The notes under the pieces were generated by a model. The model did no database searches and was not told the DNA's origin. It worked only from the letters and a program-made list of their open reading frames with translations. A stretch of DNA of 64,000 nt from positions 91,746,230 through 91,810,229 of the forward strand of contig NC_031768.1 in NCBI RefSeq assembly GCF_001522545.3. Direction: 5' to 3'. This DNA comes from Parus major (Eukaryota; Chordata; Aves; Passeriformes; Paridae). This document shows positions 13,401 through 27,300 of this stretch, one piece after another (positions within the stretch are counted from its first letter, which is position 1; each line of letters opens with the position of its first letter). The position numbers and the translations under genes were made by a program.

Positions 13401-15121
13401 GAAGACTTGAGCTGTATTGTGTGTGATGTACCAGCCATCCAAGCCATTCTGCCCAGTGCCATGGGCCTTGCTCTTCTCAGGAGCTCTGGATCTTGTCCTG
13501 TGGGCTTCACAAACCAAGGAAACCAAGAAGAAATGTAAAATAAAATAAAAATGTTCTGAGTGGAGAAGGAAAGGAGGTCACATTTGTCACCTTCCCATGT
13601 AGAGCCAAATCCTCCATCACAGGCAAAAGCACACAGGCATGTATATGTAAATACATGCACACACAGCTCTTTTGCAGCAATCTCAGAAGAGATTCAGGAG
13701 CATCAGAAAGCTCCACACTGAACCTCTCCAGATTTTGGCTCCTGTCCCTAAACTAATTCTTGTCTGCCCTTCCAGAGCATGTCAGCAAGGCTCCATCAGC
13801 TGCACTGCATCAATGGGGCTGTAGCAGAGATTAATGGTGACATCTGGGCAGGGTTTTGCCCATTCTGTGCATTGTGTATCAAAAGAACATTCTTCAGTCT
13901 GTTTATGAAGATGATCAGATAGCAAAACTTCAGGAGGGAAATCTCCCCCAGAAAGCATTTGCGCAGTAGGCGTGGGGATTTAAAATCATGAATGATGGTG
14001 AAAATGTGAGCTGGTATTTTTTATATATATATATAATGATTGCTCTTCACTAAGAAATGAAACTCAGCAGGGGAGAAAATACTGTGTAGATTTCAAAAGT
14101 CTTCATATGCCCAAGCACTAAAGAGCATTTCTTCTCTTTCTCCTGTTCAACCCTGACACCAGAGATGCTTCAGACTTGAGCAGTGTGTTTGAACTACCTG
14201 CTGTTCAAAAATCTTGAGGAGACAGCTGAAGCTCTTTGCTGCTGAAGCCTTTCTTCCAAAGCTTCCAGGAGCTAGATAAGAGGAGCATCCAGGCTGCTTC
14301 CTGCTCCTAGGAGAGCAGGCAAACTGCTGACTACCTCTGCACCCTGTTGTGCATGCTGGAGTGGATTAAGGCTGCTGGAACAGGGGTCTGCTGGCCTGTG
14401 GTTGTCCTGCAGCGCAGTGAGTCAGTGATAAACTGACATTGCGTGGGAGGTGGGAGCTCTGTCTCTCCTCAGGAGATCCTAAAGGATTTCTGCTTTATTG
14501 GAAATTCTAATAGTAGTCAGTCTGATTTTTATCCATTAATCCCTGTTTTACTATGTGAGCACACACTCACGAAGCAGCATTGTATCCCCTGTATTTGTGT
14601 CCCATCTTCTTACCGTGCAGATGTAAATGACTGCCTATTTCTCTCAGCCTCACAGACCCAGTGGAACAAAAAGTGAATGAGATTTTCTTTCACCTTGTGC
14701 ATCGGCAGCAAAAAAAATACCTATTTCCAGTGAGGGGATTGTTTTTGCTGGGAATGGTGGATGAGGCAGATGGAGTCTTCTCCGATTAAACTCCTGTGTT
14801 TCTGGCATTTGAGAAGAGCATCCTTTACCTTGAAAAATCACTGGACCAGTGGGAATTTCTTCTATTGTCTCATTTTTACAACCTGTGTTATACCTATAAT
14901 CAGCATTTTTAAAGGGAAGGGAATGAAGTTCCTGGGGCAGAGGATGATTGGAATCTCTGCTGTAACACATTTTTGGACATGGAGATCAAAGAATAATCAG
15001 AAAAGGATCTTGGAAAGCAATCTGATTTTAGTGGACATAGGAAGAGGTGGCAAGGTTTCTTTTTGCACTTGGCACAGTGAAGTATTGGCAGCTGCCATGA
15101 ACTCTCTAGCCTGGGTGTAAG
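10446..15121. other. LSAMP upstream intron, segment 2, no gene seen
   Basis: No exon or RNA gene was recognised. The stretch holds a moderately GC-rich part (about 11760-12800), a short TA run at 14022-14035 and otherwise unique-looking sequence. The ORFs are short, carry no recognisable domains and compete in several frames. Confidence 0.55.
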
Positions 15122-15568
15122 TGATGCCTTGAGAGGCTACCTGGAACAGAGGCCAGACAGTGTTAGAGGAATAAAGCAGGCATTTATTAAAAAGGTCTTT
15201 AAAGGATATACTTTGGGCAGTACAAGAGCCCAGCCATGGCTACACCCAAGATGGACAACTGGTCACGAGTTTTCACACTTTTGTAAGTTTTGATCCATTT
15301 ACATATGGGGGTTAATTGTCCAGTTACAGCTTCAGGTAATGAAGTCACATCCTCTCAGATTGCTCTCCTCAATTCACTGTTGTTTTTATTTTTTGGGCCT
15401 GAAGCTGCAATAGTGTCCTTGGTTCTTGGGCTGGAAATGAATTGTTTTATCTGACAAAAATTGTTTTGTCTGTGAAGAGAACTTGCTAACATTTTATGTA
15501 AAGCTCAGAGTTATATATTAATGCAGTACAGAATCTGGAAAATATGAAAGCTAAAACTTAAGTCATCA
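15122..15568 (-). mobile_element. Solo LTR of an endogenous retrovirus (songbird-type, degraded)
   Basis: A 447-bp unit bounded by near-perfect terminal inverted repeats: TGATGCCTTGAG at the left end and, on the opposite strand from the right end, TGATGACTTAAG (10 of 12 match). It therefore has the TG...CA ends of a retroviral LTR. Read on the minus strand it carries an AATAAA signal (complement at about 15185-15190) some 65 bases before the terminal CA, as expected for an R/U5 region. The body resembles LTRs I recall as common in passerine genomes. No gag, pol or env sequence adjoins it, so it is a solo LTR. No clear target-site duplication remains (GTAAG on the left, TTCCC on the right), which suggests age or slightly misplaced ends. 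Family name not assigned. Confidence 0.65.
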
Positions 15569-15609
15569 TTCCCCCTGTTTAGAATCTTTAATTAAAGAGA
15601 TCCTAAAAG

Positions 15610-16012
15610 GACCTATGAGGACGGTCTAGAGTGTTTGGCTTGCTCAGTCGGAAGAAGAGAAGACCCCAGGGAGACCTTAGAGCCCCTTCCAGTACCTAAA
15701 GGCAGCTAAGAAGAGAATTGGAGAGAGAATTTTTACAAGGGCATTTAGGAGAAGGGGGAATGGCTTTAAACTGAAAGAAGGTACATTTAGATCAGGTATA
15801 AGGAAGAAATTCTTTACTGTAGGAGTGTTTGAGGCACTGGAACAGGTTGCCGAGAGAAGTTGTGGATGTCCCATCTCTGGAAATATTCAAGGCCAACCCA
15901 GATGGGGCTTAAAGCAATCTGGTCTAGTGGAAGTTGTCACTGTCTATGGCAGAGGGTTGGAACTAGATGTTCTTTAATCTCTCTTCCATCTCCAACCATT
16001 CTGTGGCTCTAC
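15610..16012 (+). mobile_element. CR1 LINE fragment, 3' end
   Basis: Matches the well-known 3' part of the avian CR1 retrotransposon: GGAGACCTTAGAGC, then TTACAAGGGCAT, GGAAGAAATTCTTTACTG, AGGCACTGGAACAGGTTGCC and a decayed 3' end with CCAACCATTCTGTGGCTCT. CR1 is a non-LTR element whose copies are normally 5'-truncated, as here. The coding frame is broken and only the end of ORF2 and the 3' UTR are represented. It lies about 40 bases right of the LTR. Confidence 0.9.
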
Positions 16013-18189
16013 AGAGTTAGTCATCCAGAGCCAGTGACTTTCTGTGCATACAGAGCATCTAATAACACTCTCAAAACCCATGACAAATGCCAGCATTATT
16101 TCCTATGCAGGTGGTTGCTACAAAGAAGCAGTTAGGAAGATGATCAGTACCCTTCATTCCCTTCCACGTTTTAAGCTGAATGGGGAAATGGCAATATTTT
16201 GGTTGGAGATAAGTATAAACCAAACCCTAAGGTGTTGACAACCCAAAATACTTGCATTTTGAACTAGCATCTAGGTTTGTATCTTGGATATGGTCCCTGG
16301 CTTTGCTTCTTTGAGCAGTAAATCTTTTTCACAGTTTAAACTGTGAATATAATTTAGCATTAATGTACCGTGGATGTCTTTCATATGGCCAAAAGGGACA
16401 AGTTATGTATCGGGGTTGGAGCAGAGAGACGTATCACCGTGTTGGCAGGATCTTTACTGCTGGAACACTAAGTCCAGGAATCTAAAACATGTGAGACTTG
16501 GAGTATATTTAAGTCAGAAGAAATAAAGTATGTTCATACATCTAGCAGTAGCTACCCCATGCTGGTGTATAGATCATGTGAAGTGTTTCAGATGTAGAAC
16601 GGGTGCTGCCTTAGGGTGGTAGAGGAGGCAGAAGAGCATCTGCAATGAGGAGGAGCCAGTTCCTGTGGCTACAAGGTCTCCCCCCATCAGGGGTCCAGCA
16701 ATGAAGAGATCCTGGCTCTGTTTCAAGGTTTCTTCTTGGGAAGGTTGTTTTTCTTTTCTCATCAGCTGAAGAAAGAGGAAGCAAAAGGTTTTCACTGTGT
16801 AAAATTGTTTACGGATAGAAAACTGAGCAGGAGCTCTCAGCATGATATAGCCTTGCTAAGCAATGGTCTCTTTTTCCTCCTGTTGTCTTAATGGAGAAAG
16901 AAGAAAAGAATTAGCAATCCCCAGATCTGAACAGTAGAATTATGGCTGTGATTCACTACAAGGAAAACCAGCTAACCATTTCTCTGCTATTTTTAATTCT
17001 GTGTTTGAATCGTGGTCTATGTGAAACACAAGACGGGGTCTGAATTCCTAGGAATAACTTAATTTCAAACATGCACGTAGCAGAATTTCCAGGAATTGGA
17101 GAAAAAGTGCAGACAGACAATCTGATTTTTATAGGACTGAAGAGTCCCTCTGTTGTTTTGCAGTTGATCCTACATGTTGGTGGTGTGAGGGGGGGATGTC
17201 CAAGGTCAGAACAAGCCAGATCACTGAGTTTTGCTCAAGTTTGATCTGTTATATGTTAGCATAGTCTGTGTTTTGAGCTGTTTTCCATCAAGGCTAGAAA
17301 AGTGCCTCTTCTTTCTATTTTTTTATTATTATTTTTATTTTTATTTTGGGAGGGGTATCACCATTATTATTGCTACTACTGCTATTATTACTAGTTTGCA
17401 GTGGTTTTTTTAGTCATCTGTGTTCAGCTCTCTTGAGAGCAATGAAAAGAAATCAAACTGCTTTTGTGAGTTGTGGCAGAAGAGTGCAAATAGATTGATT
17501 AAAAACGCTGTTTCTCTTTTTAATTTAAACAGAGCAGAGACTTGTGGGTAATGTGCATAATGCATGCTCAGTGGTAACAAGCCACTATGGGGAGAGGGGA
17601 GGAAAATGAGGGAGAAAGAAAAAAAAAAAGGAAGTGGAGCCAGTGTTGTTCTGCCTTTAAACACAAGATTGATTTTACATTTTCCCTGTGTGTCACTTTC
17701 ATTACTAGCAAATTAATCCTTCTCTCTGAGGCTTGAAACTTATTTCTAGGGTTTCTCATAAGAAAATAGCTTTTGGTGTGCTACCTATTCTTAAAAATGG
17801 AGCTCGGAGCTTGGCTACAAGAGCAAGTTGCATCCATTTAACCAAAGGTGTAATTTTAAAATTGACCCTGTTATAGAGGTGCACATGACTGGCTTATTAT
17901 GATTTTTACTTTAGTTTGAATCTGCCTGTTCTGGAAGAAACACTATACTCTGGAAATGATAGGAGAATGCTGACCAGAGGACAGGTAACATCACTTTAAC
18001 TAAATCGATAAAAAGTTATCCCTTCACAGCTATTTCGCCTTGTTCAGATAAAGAAGGCAATTACAGAGACCTGTGGCCTGAAGGATCAAGTCCTCAGCAA
18101 ACCCTCTTGGGAGGAGGTGGTGAGATGTTTCTGACACTGATACGGTTCTGCAGTGCAGCATCACTTCCAACCCGATGTACCCCTGGGGA

Positions 18190-18315
18190 CTCAGGGAGCT
18201 TCCTAGCCTAATAAAGGGGCAGATTAATTGAGCACTCATTTTAGGACTATAATTCCAGACAATTACATGATTAAATAATAGACTGCCGAAATGTGCAACT
18301 CTGCTGCAAGTTGAG
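18190..18315. promoter_or_regulatory. Candidate conserved noncoding element, homeodomain-motif rich
   Basis: Contains AGATTAATTGAGCACTCATT, GACTATAATTCC, CAATTACATGATTAAATAA and related TAAT/ATTA cores within about 110 bases, in a block without repeat features. The density of homeodomain cores is higher than in the flanks. Function is inferred only. Confidence 0.22.
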
Positions 18316-21300
18316 CAAACCATTTGGACACTGTTTGGTTTCTAGAAAAATCATAATGCTGCTTTGTGAGGCTGCCCTCTCTTCAGCCCTCAGGTCATGG
18401 TACCATGTGTAGAAATTTGGACTTGCTTTGTTTCTGTTGAAATTACCTGGTATACCTAGAGATTACATCATCTCTGCTTCTTTACAGCAGGGATTCTTTC
18501 AGGTTTTGGTAGTTATTTTCAAGTCATACATTCTTCCATGAGACTACATGTATGTTCCTTTACAGTCCTTGGTCAGTCAAATCACTGATTGTTTCCCAGA
18601 ACATGCTGCTGCTTTGTCTCTTTGGATGCCTCTGATGAAATAAGAGGGCTGTTCTGATTCAGTTCTGGCTCAGAAAACTGGGGGGTGACCCAAAGCTACT
18701 TTTTTACCTCAGTTAACACTGACAGTTTCATATCTATTTAAGGTGAGTAGGTGTGCCACAGCCTGCCTCACCCTTTGAGGGCCACTTGCCAGGTGTGGCC
18801 CAGGTCTGTTCAGATCCATGGTGCCATAACAGGGCAGCAGTGTGAGATCTCCATGGCTGCCTGGGTCGTGTCTGGGTTGGTGCAGCAGCAGTTTTTCAGC
18901 ATCAGTTGCTGCCACAGAATGTAAGTGTAAGAGCACAGTCTTTGGGGCTGACCTGAGCAGGGCCCTGCAGTCCTGTTGACAGCAGTGATTGGTAGCTAGC
19001 TAGGAAAGGGTGGGAAGAAGGGCTCCATCTTTCCTGCTGAATATCAAACAGCATACAAAAATATCCAGTTGAAGAGCCACAGTGAAGACTTGCTCCAATC
19101 ACTGAAAATCCAGCATGTTTTATCTGACCAAATGTCAGGTGTCTGTTTGGACTGACAAGCAAAAGGGATGCCAGGTGCAAGAAGGAGAGTGAGTAACTGG
19201 TTTTATATCAAAAGGAGTCTTATTTTTTCTTTTTCTTCTGAAAACTCTATTGGCAGCATTTCAAGTTGGTTAAACCACGTTTCAGTGAAAATTACTTCCC
19301 ACTTTTCCTGTGCTGTGGAGTGGCCAACTCTAATGGAGGATCTGGTGTGTGATTAGGTTTCTTAAGTGGCAGGCAAGGGAGTGCATCTACTTACAGAATT
19401 ATTGTTAAAGTGAGGAGCTTTTGGGAGCTCTCTGCAGGAACTCTGGGTTGTTGGAAGCATTCCATCAGATTTCTCAAAAATAATGACATTCTGAAAAAAC
19501 TGCAGTCTTTACTGCTGCCTTTTGGATTTACCAGAGCCTCGAGCAAACCATTGACCTCTCTTTGAGCACTTGTTTAAATATACCTGTGCAGTAGAAAGGG
19601 AGAGAGGCATGGACAGGCCATATCTATTTCCATTTTGACCAACCTAAAGTGAAGGGTTCCTGTGAACATCTGCAGGACTTGTTATTGCTCAGTGGACAAG
19701 AAATTTTGGGCTGGTTATCTATTGTGTGAACTGGGTGCTTTATAATTGCCCATTTTACTCCTGAATTAGCAGAGAAAAATCTTATTTTTCATGCTTTAAA
19801 CAAGTACAATTGAGAGTGGATAGATCACCTAGGATCCAGTTCAGTTTCCTTTAGTATAATTGGCAAAAAATCCCAAAATTTATTTTCTGTGAAGAAAGAA
19901 TCTCGGTTTGGATTGGTGGCCCGGTTTGAGATACACTGCGCTTACCAAGGAGCTCCTGAAAGAATGGAAAATTCTATGGGCCTTTGATTGATGCAGGAAT
20001 GTCCCAGCAGCCAGCATAAGAGAGGACAATGTCCATGTAGTGGTACATATGCAGTGGACATGTGCATGGGTGTAGGAGTGACCTGTCCCTGGCATGGTTT
20101 GGGAGAGCAGGGACTGCTGCAGGGCAGGAGGGAGGACACTGACAGAGCTGGAGGGCACTGGGATTTGCCCACAGTAGTCAAGCTTGTACCTCTTATGGTA
20201 TAAAGATTTATTTTCCAACTACCAAAGGCATTAACTTTGTAGACTAGGCAGAAAAAATATAAATGCAAATATCACAGGGGTTGGAGGGAGGAGAGAAAGG
20301 AGTGTTGTGCTGGTTTGTTTATCAAGAAACAGAACTTTCCTGGGACACAATACGAAACTACAAGCCTATTATCCTACTGCTTTTCCAGCTCCAGCACCAG
20401 CTCTTTTCTTTTCCAGGTGAGGCATTATTGTGTTAATACTTCCAGGAGGAGGGAAGAAATGAGTCCAAATGCCCCTGTTTGAAATGTCCTATCAGTGCAT
20501 AAAATATGTCTGCGGATTTGAGAATTACGCTGACTTCACAACAGTAAATTTCAGATAAATAATTTATCTCCTGCAAACACATTTCTGTGCTCTTACACAT
20601 CCATTTGTTTCTGGAAAGCAGCGGGGGTGTTGGGGAGGCTGAAGCGATTGGTGCTCACTGGGGAACTTTCCATGGAGCTGCCTGTAGCTTGGGTGTTGTT
20701 GGCCGCTGGAGGTAGGGTTTTGTTCTCACAGACACCAGCTCCCACATCATAAATAAAGCCATTTTGGAAACAGGAGGCACCTTGAGCTAAAACTGGCGTT
20801 TCTCACAATATTGGCAGATCAAGCCAGCAACTGTTGATTTTAAATGTTTAATGAGCAATATGTTGCTGATTCTGATCATAATGTTGTGTTTGCCTAACCT
20901 TTCTCAATGTGCTCCCTTCTGCTGTATTGCTGGCACATTTCCAGGAGAGGAGGAAAGGGAAAAAATACAAACCCCACCAAGAAGGGTGAAGCAGGGCAGA
21001 GAGAAGAGGAAAATGGAATGCCTTAAGGAGAAGGGGCATAAAAGGCAGGGATAGAACTTTACTAACAGGAAGAAACAGCAGCAAGATGTTGATGCCATGT
21101 CAGAGTATTAAATTGGGGATTGCACAGAAAAACAGCTTTTCCCTGCAGAGGTATTCATACTGAGAGAACTGGAAAAGAAAGGCTGGCTGCTAAAAGGAGA
21201 TGGACAGGAAGAGCTGTGCGGAGATGAGCTCCTAACCAGGGAGTCCCCTGAGACAGTTCAGTGTGTTGTTTAAAAGCAGGTGAATTGAAAGAGAAGCAGT

Positions 21301-24300
21301 ATTGCACAAATCAGTAAGATGCTCAGTCATTTTTCTGCCAGCCTCATAGAATGCTCACTGTAAAGACTGTCTCAGTATGCTGTATTTTTTCCAATTTGTT
21401 TTTGTTCGACTTCAAAACCCTTAGTGGTTCAGCATAAGCCTGCTTGACACTGGGTTTCAGGTTGGGCTACAGAGAGGCTTAGAAACGTGAGTGGGTATCT
21501 CTGGATACAAAGGAGGCTTTGCTGGCCAGCAGAGGCAGGAGCACGCAGTGGAAACAGGGAAAGGCTGCTTTTATAGTACGAGATAGCAGCTGTTGCTCCC
21601 ATCCTGGACTAGACCCTCCTTTTACTGGTCAGTGGGTACTGACCACTGTTGGCTGTAGAAGACTGAGCTCTCGCCTAACTCGTACAATGCTCACGCGCTA
21701 GCGAAGCTCCACAACTCCAAATACTGGAAACTGAAGCCTTTTGTTTTCTGAACAGAGGGGTTTTGGGCAGCAGGGTCAAATACTTCCTACCCGAGTGCCT
21801 TGGACACTCTTCAGCAGGTGTTATCCAGAGAGCTATTGTTTAAAAACATGGAAGATTTCTGTAACGTGTTGATGGCTCTTGAATGAGACCAGGCATTTTC
21901 TCATCTTTTCATCATTACCTGTTTGGCTGATGTTTAAATCAATGAGTGCATGCCAAACACTCACTGCCCTATTAGAAAGACATTTCTTGTTTTATGTGAT
22001 GGCTTATTTATTGCTTCAATTGTATGAACGGCACAGTAAATATTGTCCAAGAGGGAGATGTAGTTACCAGGTCAGACTTGGTAAGGGAGGATTTTTCTTT
22101 TTTAAATGAGGAGAATATCAATTTTGCAGTGCTTGTTATGCTTTCATTCCAGGCTGCTGCATACAAATTCTGTTATATAAAATGGACCACACACAAACAG
22201 ATGTATGGAAAAGTGTATGTTGAGGCACTGTGAGATAGAAATGGAAAGAAACGGGACACAGAGGACTTGTCTAAGAGCAGCCTTACCAGAAGAAAGGGCA
22301 GTGGTCCACCCAGGCCACTGTCTGTCCTCCAGCAATGAGAGAATTGTGAGAATCCTTGATTTATAGAACTGATTGATTCACTGTTTTTCCTCCATGGATA
22401 ATCTATCACCTCCCTAAGCTAGTTACTTAATTGTTAACAAGAGTGAAGCATGGATATATGGTCCACATTAAATTTTCAATTTCTGGGAGCCAGTATGCAT
22501 GGTATTGCTGGACTGACCCTCTCTCTGTGTGTGAGTCCCTCTTTTATACCACTATGGTATATCTTGTTTTCTAGCTTTCTTCTTTATGTGCTAAGCATCA
22601 AAGCTACTACATGCAAAAAAATTTAATTAGCCTTGAGCATCCCCCTAGGGTCCTCAAGTACAAACAGGCACAGGCCTTTACCAGGTCAAATCAAACACAT
22701 CTTCAGTGGGTCACATACAAGGAAATCTCCATCAGCCCAGCTTCTGTAAGTGAAGTTTTTTGCTGCCAACACCTCCAAGTGATTTCTCTTCAGCTGTAGC
22801 ACATTTCTTCAGCTGTAGTGTATTTTTTACCTTCTCTGCTCCCCATCCCCTGATTCAGTTCTTTACAGCTTTGAAGTAAAAGGATGGAGTCTTTCCCAGC
22901 CATGTGGTGCAATATGGCATCATCCCCCTTAAAGCAATTGCTGTGTAACAGAGATCTATAAAAGCAAAACAAAGCTGTAAGTATGAGAACTCTTCTCCTA
23001 GATGTTTCAGCAATACACTATTCCTTCATGAATCTTCTTTGTCATTGCAGAAGCTCAACTGAGTTACAATTAGGTTTCAGCCTTGTGGACGTATATACAG
23101 GTGTAAGGAAAAAAGGGTTCAAAGATAAAATGGAGACTAATAGGGAAAGGGGAGGAGGGAGACAGAGTAAGAGGAAAAACTGTAAAGACAAAAGGTGTGT
23201 GTGAACTGAAGAGGGAGGAAAAAAGGGCGAGAAACTTGAAGGGAGGCTGTGATGGGTACAAAAGCAGGAGAGGGGATTCAGACCCCTGGGATGGCAAGGT
23301 CTGAGGCTGGGAGCACTTCTTGGCAGAGCAGAGCCCTGCAGAATGCAATATAATCTCTATCAGGGCCATTCAGTTTAGAGGCATACAAATGGAGTGGGGT
23401 TTATTGCAAATTCTGGTTAATAACTTTCTCAAAGGGGAAAACTTCTGTATTCTCTTTGAAATACAATTTCTTGTCTCATAAATTGAAACAGCTGTGACTG
23501 TTCCCTCTGCACACAATTTTTTTTCATCTTCTGCCTTTTTTGCTGGGTGTATGCGTATGATTTTGCTTAATGATTTTTTCTCTGCAGAAGGGACCCAGAG
23601 TGTGGTGCTGTATACAGGTTTGTGATCAGTGTCTTTGCACAAGCACAAGAAAAATGCCTTGGGCATTTTCTGCTATTAGAGAGGAACAAGTGTTAAGCTA
23701 TTAGTCTGAATCTAACATAGAGTGCATTTCTCCTGAGAAAACTCAGTAAGAATTTCTGCAGCCTCATTCCCTAGAAAGACTAAGCTGAGATTTAATCTAT
23801 CACCTAGACCAAGCTCTGGTCTTGGACCTGTAAAAGCTGCTTATACCTCCATGGCTACCATGCAGAGAGCAGAGCAAAGAATATAGGTGAGGATCTTGAC
23901 AGCCTGTATTCCTGCCTCCTCTCTTAAGGCATTGCTTCCTGCACAGGAATGCTGATGGGCACAGGACACAGTGCAGGTGGGAAGAGGTTTCCCTGCCTGG
24001 AAAAGGGAACAAGACCATTTTCCTCCTTCTGATTCTAAGCAGTGCTGGATATTCTCTGCCAGCATCAAACTATCTCTTTCTCTCTGAGGACTCCTAAATG
24101 TCTCCTTTTTTTTTTTTTTTTTTAATTTAAAGAGACAAGATAGCCTTTAGTCTTGTGCAGATATCCAGCACTTTTGAGGATGACTGAGTGTACAGAAACA
24201 CAGACAGGGAATCAAACCTTCCTGCCTTCAATTCACTATCTGCTCCCAAGCAAAAGTGGTCAAATCCCTAAATCATCAAACAAGTGATATATGAGTTAAC

Positions 24301-27300
24301 ATAGCATGCTGACAGGACCAGTGTGCACAAATGTCCCGAGGAGGTTCAAATTCAGAGGGCTATATGTCACCTTCAGCCAATTTCTGTTTGGAAAGAGCTC
24401 AGGAAGGCTTTGGGATTCAGTAAAGAAATACCCAAATACATATCTCAGTATCTCAGTTTTTCATTTCTCCATCTCTCTCCCATGGCTCCCTACAAGTGCC
24501 TCCAGCTGGAAGAGGTAAGGGGTGTAGAAAAGACAGAATTCATCAGAGCCAAGTGCAGAACTCTCTTTCCTCATAGCAGACCTCAGCCTTCTCATTGTAT
24601 ACAGCAGATGAGAGCCTTTTTGGGCAAGCTGCACATTCAGGAGATCAAGAGCAGCAAAGTCATTTATCCTGTTGGGTAAGAATCCAGACCTGTGTTCCCC
24701 AGCAGGTTCGGTTTCATCCTCATCTCCTCTTACAGCAGCAGCTTCCTGCTGCATTCCAACCCACGGACCCCCTCCCCTGCCTGCATCCAGGGGCCCAGCT
24801 CCGCTGTGTGACATCAGCTCTGCCTGTGGAGCTGGGACATGTGGTCCCTTGCCCATCAGAACAGATTTATAAGTGAGGGCACCAAAGCCTCAAATCACCC
24901 CAGTGACTGGAGAGGTTATCTGGTTTTTTCCTCCCTGAGCCTCTTGGGATCCACACTGACCTCCAGAAAAACTGCAGTGAGTTCACAGCAAGAGCCTAGG
25001 GGATGAAGAGCAAAAGAATTTCATAGAGGCTCTTCCAGGGCTACATGGAAGGTGCTGGAGATTATCTTCTCTGTCTCCTGAAGTGCTGGAATGAGGGGGG
25101 ACAACTATGGTTTCTTCTTTGTCTTTTTGTTCCATGAATTGCAGACTTTTCAGAGGAGCTCTCTGTAGCAATAAGAGCACTTGTTTGTCTAGAAATGGGA
25201 TGGCTGTTCATGTGGTGTATTTTATCTGCTTTTAATGAGATGAAGCAGGAAGAAAGTATGGAGGGGGAGCCAGCACCAAACATTCCCACTCCATCCCAAG
25301 CCCTCACCACCAAAGGTCATGGGAACTTACCTTTTTTCTCCTTGTAGGCCCCTGCATGTATACACAGCACGTAAGTGTCCAAGGTCCTCAGTGATACTGC
25401 CAACATCCATGAATTGCCTGTGAGCAGTGAAATTGTTTACCACAGATCAATATAACAGTAATACATCTGGAAGACTCTGGCCTCAGTTACCCCTTTTATG
25501 TTGTATTCCCAGCCAACACTGACTGCATTCCCCACTGCTTTCCCATGGCAATTCACCTTGCTCAGAGCTCTGCTTGTTTGCTATAACCCTCTGCATCCCC
25601 TTGCTTCTTTTTAATCAAACTTTCATCTCCATCTCATGCTCTGTGTCTCTTCCTTTATTTCCTTTTCAGTCCTTCTGCTGAAGACTTGGGTCTCACAAAC
25701 TATCTTCTCTATGCTACTTTTTAAATTCTTTGTTGTCTTGACAGTTCTTTCACTGTTCTCCATTCTTCTTTCTTCTCTTTTCTCCCCTCTCCTTCCTTGC
25801 ATCCCCCTGTATATGCAAGCTCATACTGCCTGAAAATTATCTCAAGCCCTTGTACTCATGGAGTAGTGACAAAATACAGTCTGCAGGTGAATTTGCCATT
25901 TTAATATAGTTAACATTCCTCCCCTCCTTCAACTGTTCTGCAACTGCAGACTGCTGAGATTAGTGGCATAAACTCCCTCCAGGAAATTGACACAACCTAC
26001 CAGCCAGGAAGTTGTTTTAATCAAACCCAGCAACACTTTTGGAATGCTGGACTTAGAAATACAAGGACAGCAGTTTTGAGAGCAGTTGAGAAATAAGTGT
26101 TTAAAGAGAGGGTGTTTGAAAATCTGTTTTTTAATATTATTCCAATAGCTTATGGTCAAAGTTGCAGGACTTTTTTTCCCTACTGAGTCCTAGCCTATAC
26201 AGATTACTCAGACAGAGTATTGGTGCTGGAAAGGTGATAGAAAGGAATTTGATTGAAATGCTGGTTATTAAGAAATGCTATTATCCAGTAAAAGTGTCAG
26301 AGGGCCTCAATCCAAGAGGCATAGATGATTACTGTGGATGAATTCTTAGTCCTTGGAGGCTGGGTGGGAGGGCATAATTGTTGTGGTTTTCCCCCACCCC
26401 CAGTAAAACTTAAGCAGCCTTGGAGAAACGACCCATTAAAAAAAAATAAAAATCTGTTGTGTTTTTCAGAAAGCAGAGAACCAAAGAAAGAATAGAAGAT
26501 ACCTCAAACTATTTGTCAGCCTCTAACTCCACCTCACTTTGTTTCCCTCCCTCTGAAACCTCCCTTTGAAATAAAGCAGTTTGTATGTTATGGTGATGAG
26601 AGACAAGGGGAGATTTCTGTCCCCAGCTGGTGATCAGCTTATTCACTGAAGTATGAGGATTGATAGCACTTGTCACTAATAGCCCAGCTAATATAGCTGC
26701 AGATGCTACATTTAATCATATAAACTGTGGGGCACAATTGCAGAACAAGGGCCTCTGGCCTACACCACTGGAAAAGGAAACAGAGCAGATTCCTAAAGGG
26801 CAGGTGGAAAATTGCAATGGTCCTGAACCCTTGTGACAGGAAAAAAAAGGATGTGTCCTGCTTTTGCATGACACTCTCTGCAGGATATGTGTCCATGCAC
26901 ACATGTAATTTACTGAGGGCTCATGAGGGAACCAAATGAAAGGACTTTGTGCATGATAGCAAGATACACATGGGAGAAAGCATAAAGGGAGTGTCCATTG
27001 TAGAAGAAATGAAGGGAGTGGTTGGGCTAGGAGGATGTGCCCTGTCACATATGGCTGTCTTTCATAACACAGTAATCCTGGCTTGATATCTGAGCCAAAA
27101 GGAGTCAGAGCATTTGAGAAGATGTGGTGCCGTGCAGAAGCACAGCTGCATAAAGCAGGGAGCAGCTTCCATGCAACTATGACCAGAGAGCCCTTCAGCA
27201 AGGATTCTGTAGTGCAGTGAGGACAAGTTAGGGAGAAAAAAGGGAAGCTTTGGGCTTCTTATGGCCCCCATCATCAAATGGCAGCCTCACTCCCCTTTTG

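Noticed and set aside
22230..22345. Text resembling a SINE/LINE phrase around GTCCACCCAGGCCACTGTCT.
   Set aside because: Too short and diverged to assign to a family.
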